Shown: positions 34,141-46,670 of the stretch, one piece after another
How positions within the stretch are numbered: the stretch's first letter is position 1
Layout of the letters: every line of letters starts with the position of its first letter
Source: Linnemannia elongata
Lineage: Eukaryota; Mortierellomycota; Mortierellomycetes; Mortierellales; Mortierellaceae
Assembly (NCBI GenBank): GCA_036320915.1
Contig: JAXBDG010000015.1
Span: forward strand, 868,001 to 932,000
Direction of reading: 5' to 3'
DNA: 64,000 bases
Notes under the pieces: model-generated
Told to the model about the DNA's origin: nothing
The model's database searches: none
Seen by the model: the letters and a program-made list of their open reading frames with translations, nothing else
Translations under genes and position numbers: made by a program

Positions 34141-37100
34141 ATGTCAAACGACCGACGGATGCGGTCCCCACAAGACGACGAGATGCTCGACGCCGACTTG
34201 CACTCCTCAAAGCGCTCTCGCAACATCGCATACGACAACACCCAGCCTTACCCACCTTACTCTGAGCTCAACAGAAACCTTTCTGCTCCCTTGACCCCCG
34301 CTGCCCGTGTGAAAGTCGAGCCAGGAACAGTACTGCCCCCTTCTGCTGGTGTGAAAGTCGAGACAGGAACAGGACCACCCCCTTCTGCCACCCCTACCCC
34401 TGCAAAAGAACTTCAAACAGGATGCACAAAGAGACCCGACCAGGGTGGTCGTGCGGGACGACCAATAACTATCAACACAAACTTTTTTCCCATGTCACTG
34501 GTAATGAATATGACACATCTCCTGGGTCGACATATTTACGTCCAAAAGAAATGAATCCCAGCAGTTCTAAGGAGGTCATATCGAACTAATATATGTAATG
34601 ATGGTGCTCGTCTTTGCATTCTCATCTGGACCGATAGCGACCATCGTATAAGACCATCCACCACTACCATATCGATATTTCTCCAGAGGTTCCACCCAAG
34701 AGGAACAGAGAGGTAAATAGACGAGCGGTGTTCTTTATTCATGTGGACAAAACTCAAAAGAGCCCATAATGCGAATTTTCTGGCTGATCGTCGCACATAT
34801 TGGATAATGAACTACCAAATAGCTGTGGCAGGAACTCCAGAGGCACCCCATTATGATGGAGACTGGCACCTTGGTTGCTTACGATGGACGCCACAGTGTC
34901 TTCTCGCCCAAGCAGCTTCCGGCAGTCCACGACAACAATGGCGCCGTTACCATCAAGGTGAGTTGTAGAGAAAACGACTCGAACCTTAATGTTTTTTGAC
35001 TTTGAACTCCTTTTTCAGTCTTGGTTGCCACTCGCTTGTCATATCATGCCTCCTTGCACGTACATGACTTAACGCAGGTCTCTTTTTTTTGACTCTCTCT
35101 TCCCTTCAACGTTCTCATTTGGATGTCAAAAGATCGAACTGGCTGGGCAGAAGCAGGAGATCGCTTTCAAGATAATGCACGTGAATGAGATCGACATGGA
35201 GGCTTTGGCAAACTTCTTGCGGACAGACCGGTATACACAGGACTGTACGGAGGCCATCCAGGCATTGAACGTTGCACTCACACACAAACCTTACTCGAAC
35301 ATGGTGACAGGTACGTCGTACAGTTCGTGCACAATTGTTCATTTCGTTTCGTATATTGAGTCATCTTCTGTTGATAGACTCTCAGACTGCGACAATAAAT
35401 ATCTATATTCACGCCTCTTTGTGATGTGCTTTTTTTTCGTTTTATCAACAACTAGTCGGCCGCTCTGTGTTCACACCAGATGGGGCTCAGGACTTGCGAG
35501 GGGGTGTAGAGATGTGGCATGGAATCTTTCACACCGTACGTCTCGGTCAACAGCAGCTGTTCGTGAACGTAGACAAGTCAGCTGGGGCTTTCGTGAAGGG
35601 AGGCAGCGCGATCGAGTTGATGCGGTCGATCGCCCCTCGCTGGAACCTCAGCCAGTCGCTGGACCGCCGGGAGAAGGACGCCATCGAGACTGTTCTCAAG
35701 GGCTGCTTCTTCAGAGTCACGCATCGCGGAAAGCAGTTTAAGCGCAAGTACGTTTCTTAACGCGACAATCAAGATGGGAGGGCATGTGACCCTTTTCATC
35801 TGTGCGCTTTGATGCATTTTTCGTCATTAACTAATTGACCATGAACCCACCATCTTGGTTAGGTACAAGATGACCCAGCTCAGTCGCGCCGGTGCCGATG
35901 ACACTTGGTTTGATCACACTACCAATGATGGCGGAACCCGCAAAGTGAGTGTGGAGGAGTATTATACTCACACCTACAATGCCAAGCTGCACTATCCACG
36001 CGCCCCATGCTTCGGTGTTCCCGGTCGCAACAACACCATCGCATACTTCCCTGCCGAGCTGTGCTACTTCGAGAGCGGTCAACCTTATAAGAAGAAGGTA
36101 CAGCACTTTGCTCTAGTATATGCCTCCATATGTATGATCCTAGTTATATGACCTTGATCACTCACACATCACGACTGTTATGTGATGGATACATCTTATA
36201 GCTCAACGATGAACAAGTTGCATTGATGCTCCGTGCTGCGTCTATGAAGCCTGAACCTCGCATCCAGAAGATCAAACAGTCTATCCAGACATTAGACTTC
36301 AGGAACAATCCGTTCCTGGCTGCTTTTGGAATGAGCATCTCGGACAGGATGGCAGACGTCCCTGCTCGCGTCTTGCAAGCGCCCAGGATTGAATTTGCAA
36401 GAGGAGTCAAGGTCGTACCGAGGCAAGGAACATGGGAGCTCAACGCTTCGCAGCAGTATTTGGGAGGGGCGACCTTGCGTTCATGGGGAATCCTCGTATT
36501 TGAGAACGAAGGCCGGCTCCACAGAGGCAAGGTCGAGAGCTTTATCCGTCGCTTGGTGCAGGTTCTGAGCACCGCCGGTCTGAACGTGGTCATGATGGAG
36601 CCTCCAATCGGATACACTCAACCACAAGGCTCAATTGACAAGGAGATTGGAGTAGCTCGCAGGAGGATCGAGAATGTTTGCAAAGGACCCATTCAGCTAC
36701 TGATCGCAATTCTGCCAGGAAAGGGACTCATGTACCCTGACATCAAAGCCTACTGTGAGACGACAGAACTAGGCATCATGACTCAATGCGCGCTTGCTCT
36801 CAAGATCGAAAAGGCCAACGATGCATATTGCCGACTGCTGGGAATGAAGATCGTGGCAAAGCTCGGAGGAACAGTCAGTCGCTTGGAAGAAAACTCATTA
36901 GGCTTCATCGAGCGCGGTCGAACGTTGGTTGTTGGTGCAGATGTCACTCATGCGGCTCCAGGAGAGACCGACCGGCCGTCGATCGCGTCTGTGGTCGCGC
37001 TTGTTGACGACTGCGGATTTAGGCACATTGGACGGATTCAGAGGCAGCCCTCGCAAGGAGTGGGAGCTGTAGAGGTGATTGAGGGACTTCCTGCGCTGAT

Positions 37101-38031
37101 GATGGATTTGATCGCCAGCTATAAGCAGATTATGAAGCACCACCCTCAGCGTATCCTCTTTTACCGTGACGGTGTGTCAGAGTCTCAGTTTCCAGAAATT
37201 CTCAGGACTGAGGTCAAGGCTATCAAAATTGCCTGCCACCAGATCGATCGTAAGTTTATATCTTGTTGTTTGTAAGATGTCTTGTTGCCTTTGACCGGAT
37301 GAAAGCGGTATTTGACCCAAGGTTAACATTCGCAATCTTGTATTTTCTTTGATTGTGTGTACTCATAGCCAAGTACAAGCCTGCAGTGACGTTCATCGTC
37401 GTGAAGAAGCGCCACAACACGCGATTCTTCCCCATGGATAGGCAAAACAGTGATAGATCGGGCAATTGCGAGTCAGGAACGGTGGTCGACACCGTGATAT
37501 CTCACCCCACCGAGTTTGACTTTTGTAAGCCATCATCTTTTTGTACCTGCGAGAACTGGTTTTTGAATAGCTACTGGATCACATTTACCAGGAACGACCT
37601 GCTAAAGTTCATATTCTTTGATAATGATATCTGACGATAGACCTACAAAGTCATGCGGGTCTACAGGGAACCAGTCGTTGTGCGCAGTACTGCGTTCTGT
37701 ATGACGAGAACAAATTCTCCTCAGATGATCTGCAGCAACTGACGTTCAATTTATGCCATGTGTACAGTCGCTGCTCTAAGGCAACGTCCATTGTTCCTGC
37801 CGTCCAGTACGCTCACCTACTCGCCTATCGTGCACGATGCTACCGCGACGTTGGTGTCAACACCGACAGGCCCGAGGCCATGCCCATCGCTGTAAGTTAA
37901 CTGTCGTCTTTTTTTTCCTCTGTCACTGCCATGTATCATGGGTTATTTGACCTATACACTAACGTGCTTTATTGGATGTTTGAATTTTGAAATGATAGGA
38001 TGACCTGAAGAACACGATGTTCTTTGTCTGA
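34141..38031 (+). CDS. AGO: Argonaute (PAZ-PIWI) RNA-silencing protein (915 aa)
   Basis: Ten exons: 34141-34500, 34653-34712, 34823-34957, 35133-35310, 35456-35747, 35863-36097, 36202-37249, 37369-37524, 37641-37891 and 37999-38031; every junction keeps frame. The first ~100 residues are disordered, with two near-copies of a VKVE(P/T)GT...PPSA unit. Next come the N domain ([41 protein letters not shown]), the linker [17 protein letters not shown], a PAZ region (about 340-420), then MID with the 5'-phosphate pocket (LPGKG.MYPDIK, TQC, AKLGG). PIWI has the full slicer tetrad: Asp667 in GADVTH, Glu711 (exactly 32 residues before the next Asp, as in human AGO2), Asp743 in YRDG and His880 in [12 protein letters not shown]. 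The protein ends MFFV. It should bind small RNAs and cut complementary transcripts. No Dicer or RdRP gene is in the window. Confidence 0.97.
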
Positions 38032-40477
38032 GCAAGGCCATCACCCTCCCACACCAATAACAGCAACAATGTGATAGGTCGCATATCTGTAGCCTCTTCG
38101 GACTTTTTTCATCATTTTCTTTACTGTTCATATGACGGTCATCATTTCTTCCTTCTTCTGTTTCTATTTCTCGTACAATAGCTGTAGTTTTAGTTAGGTT
38201 CTTTTTTTTTTCTATCATCTTGTTCATTGTCTCTTTTACTTTTAGCAACACAAAAAACGCTTTTGAATTTGCATCTCAGACCAATTAAAAGGCAAGAGTA
38301 AAGAAAAGAAAAAGAAAAGGGGCAACAGTAGGACTATGGAGCTGAACGAGAACGAACTAGCTGTGGGAGTTTGTTGGGAAGGGGCTAAACTGGAATGTTG
38401 ATTGTTTTGCCACCAATTTGGTCCTCCTTTTTTTCCGGGGCTATTTTTGATGGCATGAGGATGATGAATGAAGTGAGGGCGAAGATCCGTTATTTGCATT
38501 ACTGACACACATAAAGTTCCATCAGAAAAAAAAAATAGGGACCACCGCGTAGCGAGTATCTGAAGTACTCATGCCCTATGACGATCCGGGCCATAGGTGT
38601 CCCGACGCACCCTTTTGCCTCCAAAAAAGGCGGAATGAAAGTATCTCCTCCCCTCCTTCCTTCACTTTTCCTCGAGAGTGTCTTGGTGCAAGGAGGGAAA
38701 GAGGAGAGTCCGACAGAGGGTTTAAAAAGAGCGGTCTGGGCAAGAACAAAATTTTTTTCGACCAAAGTTTGGGAATCGGAGAAAAGATCTCCCCTTGGAC
38801 CCGGGAAATACACATAGGCAGAGAAGGGGAGAGGGGGGAAGTGCACTGGCCAATGTGATGGACAAAAGGGATTGTTTGCATATGTTTACATACACTGACA
38901 CATACATACGCACACAAGAGGAAGAAACGGGAATGGGGAGGTGGATTGAGGCGAGAGGGAAGGGGGATGAGAGTAAGTCATTATGGATAATCGTTTTAGT
39001 CCTTTTGTGGGTGAAGAAGGGAAGAAAAGGACATGGCGCGAGTAAGCTTGACATGGATAGAGTCTGGGCTGCAGCTTTTTTGTCCACACGGACAGAGCAA
39101 GACAGAACGAGAGATAGTCGAGAATAAAAAAAAAAAAAAAAAGAGATGAACGAGGACAGAAAGAAAATATATGGAGAGAATAAGGAAAAAGTCGGCCGTG
39201 TGTTGCTCGGTTAAATAGATAAAGGAGAGGGAGGAGAGAGAGAGAAGACTACACAAAGAACAGGATATAAGAAAGAAGTGTGTGCGTGTTCGGTACTTGA
39301 ACACCCTCGATCGAAGAGAGGGGGGGGATCATGACAAAAAGACAAGGACAGGGGAGGGAGGGCCTGAAAGTTGAACCCAAAAAAAGCGCGCTAAACTTTG
39401 GAAGGATGACAAGTTCATGTAAAACAAGGACGAGAAATGACAACGACAAACGGGTTCTGGGTGTTCCTTTTACGCAGTCGTGTTTACGTCTTCAACCTTC
39501 AATCGGGTTCAATGTCACTCTCCTATTTCCTTTTTGTGTCTCGTCGCTTTCGCTTTAACGCGCAGTGCCATGTGCGGAATGCGCAGAGCAGAGAAAGAGG
39601 GGTGACGAGGCCATTCGAGTCGAAAGTCAAGTCAAGTCGAGTCGAGTCAAATGAAAGAAAACAAGAAGAGGAGACGTTAGATCGGTCTCATCCCGGTACG
39701 TCTGTTTGATCCAGTTTCGTGTGCTTTTCTTCTTTTCTTTCTTTTTTATTTTTGTTGGAACAAGTCTTTGAAACGAACAACAATTAAAAGATAGGAAAGG
39801 GAAGGTCGAATAAAAGACAAAAGTAACATCCATCGGAGAAGTATTTAGCTTTAAAGGAAGAGGTCAAAAGAATAAAAGGGGGACAGGGAAGGGAAGGAAA
39901 GCAAAGGAAAGTAAAATGCGAACGAGCACGGCAATAAGCAGGGCCGTGTCTATGATCTCATCGCAAGATTTGTTGTTGTTCTTTCTTTTGAGATAATTTT
40001 TTGTATATACCCTTTCCCGGTCGGATCTTCATTTTGCAGCCAACAAGAAAAAACAAAAAAAAAATAATCGATTTATTTTAATGCTGTTTGTCGGTACGAA
40101 GAGCTCTCTTCTTTTTTGTAGTCCTCCTTTGTTTCTTTCTTTTCTTCCCATCTTTTTCTCTTCTCTTCTCTTTTCTTTTCTTCTCTATTTTCTTCTCTCT
40201 TTTCTTTTCACTCACTTCATATCACTGCCACCATTAACACCATCCTTATCTCTTCGCGCCCACCTAATAATATCTAATACCATCACCCCTCCTCACAACT
40301 CTTTCTACACTCTCTCACCTTCTCTATCATTCCTCTCGCTATTTCACACCCGCACAGCCCAACTCTTCCTTTACTCCCCTCCACTCAACCCACCTTGACT
40401 TGACTTAACTCGACTTGCTCCATTCCTTTGCGCAAGTCTCCATTCACTAAACCCCCTCCCGCAATCACACTCGCAGA
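38032..40477. other. Intergenic/promoter region of about 2.4 kb
   Basis: Between Argonaute and the VTT-domain gene, both plus. GA-rich low complexity to 39900, then a CT-rich leader from about 40100 to the next ATG. Open frames here are compositional. No RNA gene seen. Confidence 0.45.
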
Positions 40478-41622
40478 ATGTCGATCCTGGCCCACTCTGC
40501 CGTCTCAACCACAGCCACGGCCGCTGCTCTCGGACGCTTCCACACAACGGCCAAGGGTGACTCGTTTGGACGACAACGGTCTTCCTCGTTCAACAAGACT
40601 TCACCCTACCTTCAGCCAGCAGCAGGAATAGGAGCAGGAGTCAAAAAGGCCTCTTTGGCCACAGCCGCCGACTCGCTCAGCAGGGAGCCTGGCTCTCACC
40701 GCGATCTGTCAGCACCCCTTTCTGCTCCTAGTCAATCAATCACCGAGAGCTTTTCTCTCTCCTCCTCGCCCTCGTTTACAAACAAGGCTCAATCCCAATT
40801 TGCTAGCGACAGTCTTGACCGGAATAACTTTGCCCAGGCTTCCTTTACCAACAACAACAACAACATTAATAATAGCACGACTGGTCAGTCCTGGCTGAAC
40901 CTCCCTTCGCCTACAGACATCAACAGCGACGCTCAGGGAGACCAGGCACAAATGAATGCACCCATGATCTGCACCGGCCGTAGCAGGAGCAACACTCTCA
41001 CCAACACGGGGACCGCTCCTGCCGAAGTAGCCGCTGCTGCCATCAACACTCAATTCGACCATATTATGAGGCCTCGGCGTCCCTCTCTTGTCAATCGCCC
41101 CTCAGGATCTATTAGCCAAGTTTCTCCTTCCTTTGCTCAGCAGGACATCAACAACAACAATAACAACAACAACAGCAACAATAGCAGCAATACCAATAGC
41201 AACAACACCATGAACAATACCGTCAGCGCAGCTGTACCAAGTCGACACTTCTATCCACCCACCTCAGTCTTGCCCCAATACCATGACATCCCAACCACCG
41301 ACAGCGACAACGATAACCTCAACACTGCAAAGGAAACCTCTACTGCTCCATGGGCCAGCTACCAACTCGGTTTTCTTCCCCGTATCTTGGTCTTGATTGG
41401 CCTCTTTGGAATGTCCCTGGGCGGCCTCTACCTTCTTGCCCAGGTCCTCCCTCCCCTGTCACTGCCAAAGTCTATTGATGATGTCAAGGTCGATGCAGAG
41501 ATCCTGCAAGAGTTTGCGACAGCCACCTATGAGGGGTGGGTCAGGACCTTCTGGGTCTTCAGTGTCGTCTACATGTGGAAACAGTGCTTTGGTATTCCTG
41601 GCAGTGCTTTCTTGGTAAGCGT

Positions 41623-41657
<35 letters not shown>

Positions 41658-42959
41658 CATTCTGCGCAACACCACCATTTGCCGATCGATGCGCCTGTGT
41701 TCACAAAAACGAAAGACGACATAATCGATGACGACAATAAGGGGAGCCTTGTATCTTAACACATCGTACCATGGGCTACTGTAACTCTGTAGAACATTTT
41801 GGCTGGTGCGCTGTATGGACCCTGGTTCGGAACCGTCTTGACCTCGCTTTTGACCACCCTTGGATCTGTTCTGGCATACTTTATGTCGTTCTTCCTTATG
41901 GAACCCATCATGAACCGATACGCCTCCACTCGTCTCGATCAGATGCGCACACAGATTCAGAAAAAGACTTCCCGTTCTTCTGGAAAGTCGTCAAAGCCCA
42001 CCTCGACCACCTCAACTGCCACTTCGACCTCTTCCTCTCTCTCGACTTCAGCCTCAACTGTCTCGGCTGGCCCAACGACCTCAAGCAGAGGCACTCTTCG
42101 CACGCGCTCGTCGTCATTCACGGTCCGCAAGACCGATGGTACAGACCAGGACATTTCGTCGTCGTCGATCTATTCTTATTCCCTCCAACTTGCCGCTGCC
42201 AACGTGCTCTCCTCAACTGCAGTAACGCCTAGCCATCGCGACGACATTGAGATCCACGAGAGCGAAGGTTTGTTGAGCGAGGAGAACAACATCGAGAAAG
42301 TTTCGTCGAACACCAACAACAACGACCGACTTTTGGATATGGATGGCGTCTCCAAGGAGGTTGACGGCAGTGAAGAGGATCAGGATGAAGAGGAGGGCAC
42401 CAGTCTGTTTATGCAGCTCTTGTTGATCCGTCTCTTCCCTCTGACGCCCTACTGGTTCATCAACCTGGCCAGTCCTTTGGTCGGCGTCCCAGTCATCCCC
42501 TTCATGACGTCCATGTTCCTCGGATGTATGCCTTACAATTATATCTGTGCACAGGCAGGAGCTATTTTGGGTGAGATCCACGAGTTGCGTGACATTTACC
42601 AGCAGCCCTGGATTTTGTTTCAAATCGTCATGGTCTTGGTGCTCTCTGCGGCGGCGGTCTGGGTGAGCAAGCGGTCCAAGAAGCAGCAGATGGAGAAGGA
42701 ACAAGGAGGAGCTAAGAGCCGGTCTAGCGAGGAGGAGGAGATGGGTGAGGGTAATGGTGATGAATCGACCCACAGTTTGCTCAGACAGCATCGATTTGTG
42801 GTGAGCGATCATTCCGACAACAACAACCGTCAGGATGAGGAGTTGGATATTATTGAGGAGAGCGTTCCCATGTCTGTTCTTGGCCCTCACGATCGAGTCC
42901 CTTCCAGGAATAGCAAGCGCGACTCTGCCATCATCGACATGTCTGCCTACCAATACTAA
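40478..42959 (+). CDS. VTT/SNARE-associated (TMEM41-like) membrane protein, probable lipid scramblase (767 aa)
   Basis: Two exons, 40478-41614 and 41793-42959, join in phase 0 inside the signature GIPGSAFL|NILAGALYG. Residues 1-300 are disordered, rich in Ser and Asn (with an Asn repeat near 225-245). Membrane segments then begin at about 305 (FLPRILVLIGLFGMSLGGLY). The VTT domain follows: the G-x-P-G-S re-entrant loop, NILAGALYGPWFGTVL, and, after an insert, LIRLFPLTPYWFINLASPLV with IPYN-like MPYNYICAQAG. These blocks resemble TMEM41B, VMP1 and DedA relatives, which scramble phospholipids in the ER. About 150 residues (430-580), first Ser/Thr-rich then acidic, split the domain. A final membrane segment and an acidic polar tail end the protein. 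The intron contains T31. The gene converges on acyl-CoA oxidase with 165 nt between. Confidence 0.88.
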
Positions 42960-43124
42960 ATTCAAGGAGCAACATATCTACTTTTTTTTTTATTTTCTTT
43001 TTTCCCCCCTTCTTTCACGGCCGTCGCCGTTGTACTTGTATTTTGCCTGTAGAAAAAAAAACTCATCGCCATGACCATAGCACTTTTACATAATATAACA
43101 TTTTATATACCCTCCTCCCATATT

Positions 43125-45735
43125 TTACAACTTGGAGCGTCCGAATGCGTTGTGTGGTTTCAACCCTGCGGTATCAAGCTGGCTCTTCTCTAGCAGCTCG
43201 CCGTGGTTGTCAGAACGGTTGTACTCCTCCCAGCCTCCCAAGTCACCAGCGATTGGCGCGAATAAAAGCTGCTCGTCAACGCCCAAGATCCCGCACAGTG
43301 CAAGGCTGTGCTCTCCAACTGACGCCACTACGTCCCGAACACGCTGAGGGACCAGCAATCCTGTCTGAGGAGTCATCAATTGGCGAGTGAGGAACCATGA
43401 CAAGTAGGTCTCTACTAGAGTCAATCCCCAGAGTCGTAGCAGCGTCTCCAAGGTCGTCCTAGAGGTGAGAGATATAGTGAATGCAAGCAAACAATGGTCA
43501 GTAGGGTGGAAGTTTTTGTTGGAGTACTGCAACATATTTATCCTTCACTCCTTGTTTACTTTGGACCGTGGTCGAGGGTGTGGATGATATCGAGAGTTTG
43601 TTCAAAACACACTCGTTCGCCAAAGGCCTTAGCCGCAGATTGGATCGTATCGGATTCCTCGCCCATCCAGACCTGGAACAGAGGCTTGCCCTTTGCTAGC
43701 TTACACTCGAGCGTCGAACCAAGCTAAAAGATATCGACCAAAACATTTTCGTTATCAGGAAACGTGTTTAAGGTATGCAATTGACGCAACGAAGAAGAAG
43801 CGTATAGCGTTCATGAAAGTGATGAGGTTACCTCATAAAAGACTCCAGCTTCGCGTAGACGGAGAAGAGCGAGCAACCCCTCCAACGACTCGATATCAAC
43901 AGTCTTTCTCCCGAGCTGCAAGAACCACTGCTCCAAAGTCTCACCCTTTGACTTATGGTGTCTCTGTAACAGCGCCAATTGCTCTTTGGCGACCTTTTGC
44001 ATCAGCACACTGTTGTCGCCTTCGGCCGTCATCCCTGCATGGGCGTACCCGATCATGTCCCCGAACCGGTTCACAGACAGGTACCCTTGTCCGCCGCAGC
44101 GTTCTCGACAGGTAGTCGCGATTCGTTCGGCGTTCCAGGTGATTAGGGGCTTGATCACACAGCAGAGTCGAACCACCTCCTCCGCTTCCTCGTCATGACC
44201 GTCCTTGTTCTTCGCCTTGTATCCTGATTGCAGCTCCTGTTGGTATTGTTGGTGTGCACGAAGAGAAAAGGCAGACCACCGTCGTTTACAGTAATTGAGT
44301 CCAAAGTTAAGACAGACCGTCTGGGCGAAAAGCGGTAAGAGGGCGCGTTGTTGAAGTTGATAGACCATAATCGGCGTGTCGGATTTTCCATCGGGTCCCA
44401 CACAGAGTCGACTGTGTGCGTATCTGAATGCGATAGTCAGACAGACTTTTGTTCCGCCCAGACAAAGCGATGAGATCGCCAGGCGTCCTGATAATAACTG
44501 GTCTGCCACCTTCAAGAACCGGCTATAATAGAAAAAGAGAAAAAAGACAGCATTGTTTTCTGTTAGTACCTCTTGCATCCCCCCCCCCCAACAAAAAAAA
44601 AACGCATCCATGCTCTCCTTTCTGGCATAAAAAAAAACACAATTTCCATCCTAGTTTTTACCCGCGTCGGCTGGAAATAGAGGATGAGAATTGTCCCGTG
44701 CGACGGTCGACATCCGAATACCGGTTCAAAAGATTCTCGGCGGGAACACGGACATGATCAAAGAACAATTTCCCGTTATCGACTCCATTACAGCCCATTT
44801 TGACGCCCATGTCCTGGATAGTGACGCCCTTGGAGACTGTACGGTGAGAGTCGGGTTCACGAATACGGACGAGAATGGCGTGGACGCCTTCGTTTTTGTT
44901 GTTGACGAACGTTTGTGCGAATACTACCGCCCATGTCGCATCCACCGCTGCCTAAGGGAAGGAAGGAAAGAAGGAGGAATTGGGGTTAGGAAAGAAAACC
45001 GTTACGTGAATAAAATGAACGAGAATACAACCCATTTCACCAACAGAGTATCTTTTTTTTTTCGTGTGGGGAGGATTTTACATTGGAGATCCAGTATTTT
45101 TGGCCCTTGATCGTTGGAGTGTGGATATCCCATTCATGTGTCTCATGGATCTATCCTCCCCAGAAACAACGGCGAAACGCGAGAGCATGTTAGTACAACA
45201 TTCATTCAGTAACCTTGAACAGAGCCATAATAACAGGAAAAAAAAATTATATATGCACGGTCCGCTAATTTACATAATGGGCTGTAGTTTCCATTTCAAC
45301 AGCATTATTCCCAAACCCCAGCTCTGTCAACGCAAAACACCCAACATCTCTCAAAGAATCCACATTCCCCAACAACTCTCTATGTCTCTCCGTCCCCAAC
45401 TTGATCACCGTCCCGCCAAACAAGTTCCACTGAACCGTCATCTTTGTAGCCATTGACTGGTCCATGATCCCCGCCATCTCATGCGCCGCAAAGATCTTGA
45501 GCGGGTCTTTTTCAAAGTCAAAGACAGAGAGAAAGTTTTGAGAGGCGAGGCGATGAAGACGTTGGTGGGCTAGTTCTCGGGTGACGGGGAGGGGGAGGTC
45601 GTAGCGGGGAATGAAAATTTGTTCAGAGGCTGCGAATGATTGCATGCGGGTGCGGAGGGTGTGGTTATCGTGGGCTAGGGTGTGGGCGAGGGTCGCGATG
45701 TCATGGGGGGTTGGTTCTTTCATTTCTTTAGACAT
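43125..45735 (-). CDS. POX1: Peroxisomal acyl-CoA oxidase (669 aa)
   Basis: Six exons: 45735-45274, 45150-45082, 44951-44662, 44522-43832, 43723-43560 and 43458-43125. The fold is the acyl-CoA oxidase form of the acyl-CoA dehydrogenase family. Exon 1 ends with the FAD/substrate segment CFALTELGFGNNAVEMETTA, exons 2-3 give EWDIHTPT, KYWISN and AVDATWAVVFAQ, and exon 4 has the helical domain with CRERCGGQGYLSVNRFG and TAEGDNSVLMQK around the catalytic Glu region. The protein ends FGRSKL, a canonical PTS1 peroxisomal targeting signal. It would catalyse the first step of peroxisomal beta-oxidation, acyl-CoA to trans-2-enoyl-CoA with release of hydrogen peroxide. Length is normal for the family. 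Chain-length preference cannot be told. Confidence 0.96.
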
Positions 45736-46670
45736 TTTGTTGTTTCCTGTATTGGTAGAGAGCGTGGGGGAACGTCTGAGGGGCGAAGGGATTAGGTTAT
45801 TGATTATCCAATTCGATGATATGATCCTGAAGGGGAAAAAGAAAGGATGTGCTTTGTGGGAAAGGGTGAAGAATTAAGGAGAGTGAAGGGAAAAAAAGGA
45901 AAAAGGAAAAGAAAGAAAGAAAAAAAAGAAAGAAAAAAACACGGATAAACGGAAGGAAGAAAGGGAATGAGTCGTCGTCGTCTTGGAAAGAAAGGAAAGA
46001 AAAGGAGTGGATGGGAACTGTATCGTCTAATAAGATCGCTTTGGATGTGTCTCACTTTCACTAGCAAACACACGCCGCTTTCGTTCTGCAGAGGAATGGA
46101 GAAACATTAAAAAAAAAGCGCGATGTGCATGCGATAAACAAAATCCTGTTCGGCATGACTTGAGCATAAAATGGACAATGTCCATAGTGGCATCTTCCAA
46201 TTGCAATCTGTTCACGTTAATTGATCGAAAAGGTTGGATCCTAGAGTACAGTTTTGAGTGAGGAAAAAATGAAGAGTCGCCTTCACCAAGGCATTCTAGT
46301 CATGCACAGGAGCCGTAGAAAAGCGACATGTTGAGGTTGCAGATATCGCCTTTTTCACGACTAGCAGTACTTACAGCGACGAACGTGAAGATAGTCAACG
46401 AAGCAGCCTTGGCCCGACTGGCAGCATCGATGTTACTATGAGAGTTAGATGAGATAGGCAGTAGGCAAAGGGGAAAGAGGCAGGTTTAGGTATAATAGGG
46501 TCTGGGCGCACAAGCATTGGGCAGAAAGAAGGGTCCAGCTCAAGCCAGCTTGTCACCAGTCACATTCAGTTTTTTTTTTTTATTCTTTTTTTTTTTTTTT
46601 TTTTTTTTGAACAAACGATTGCATCTCTCTCCTCTCTCCTTCACTCAAAAACATCCAACTACACAAAGCC
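45736..46670. promoter_or_regulatory. Divergent region between acyl-CoA oxidase and coiled-coil gene
   Basis: 935 nt between two start codons. A T23 run (46586-46608) and a T11 run just before it stand 60-100 nt upstream of the plus-strand ATG. A minus-strand segment bounded by good splice sites (46435-46375) is treated in the findings. Confidence 0.45.
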
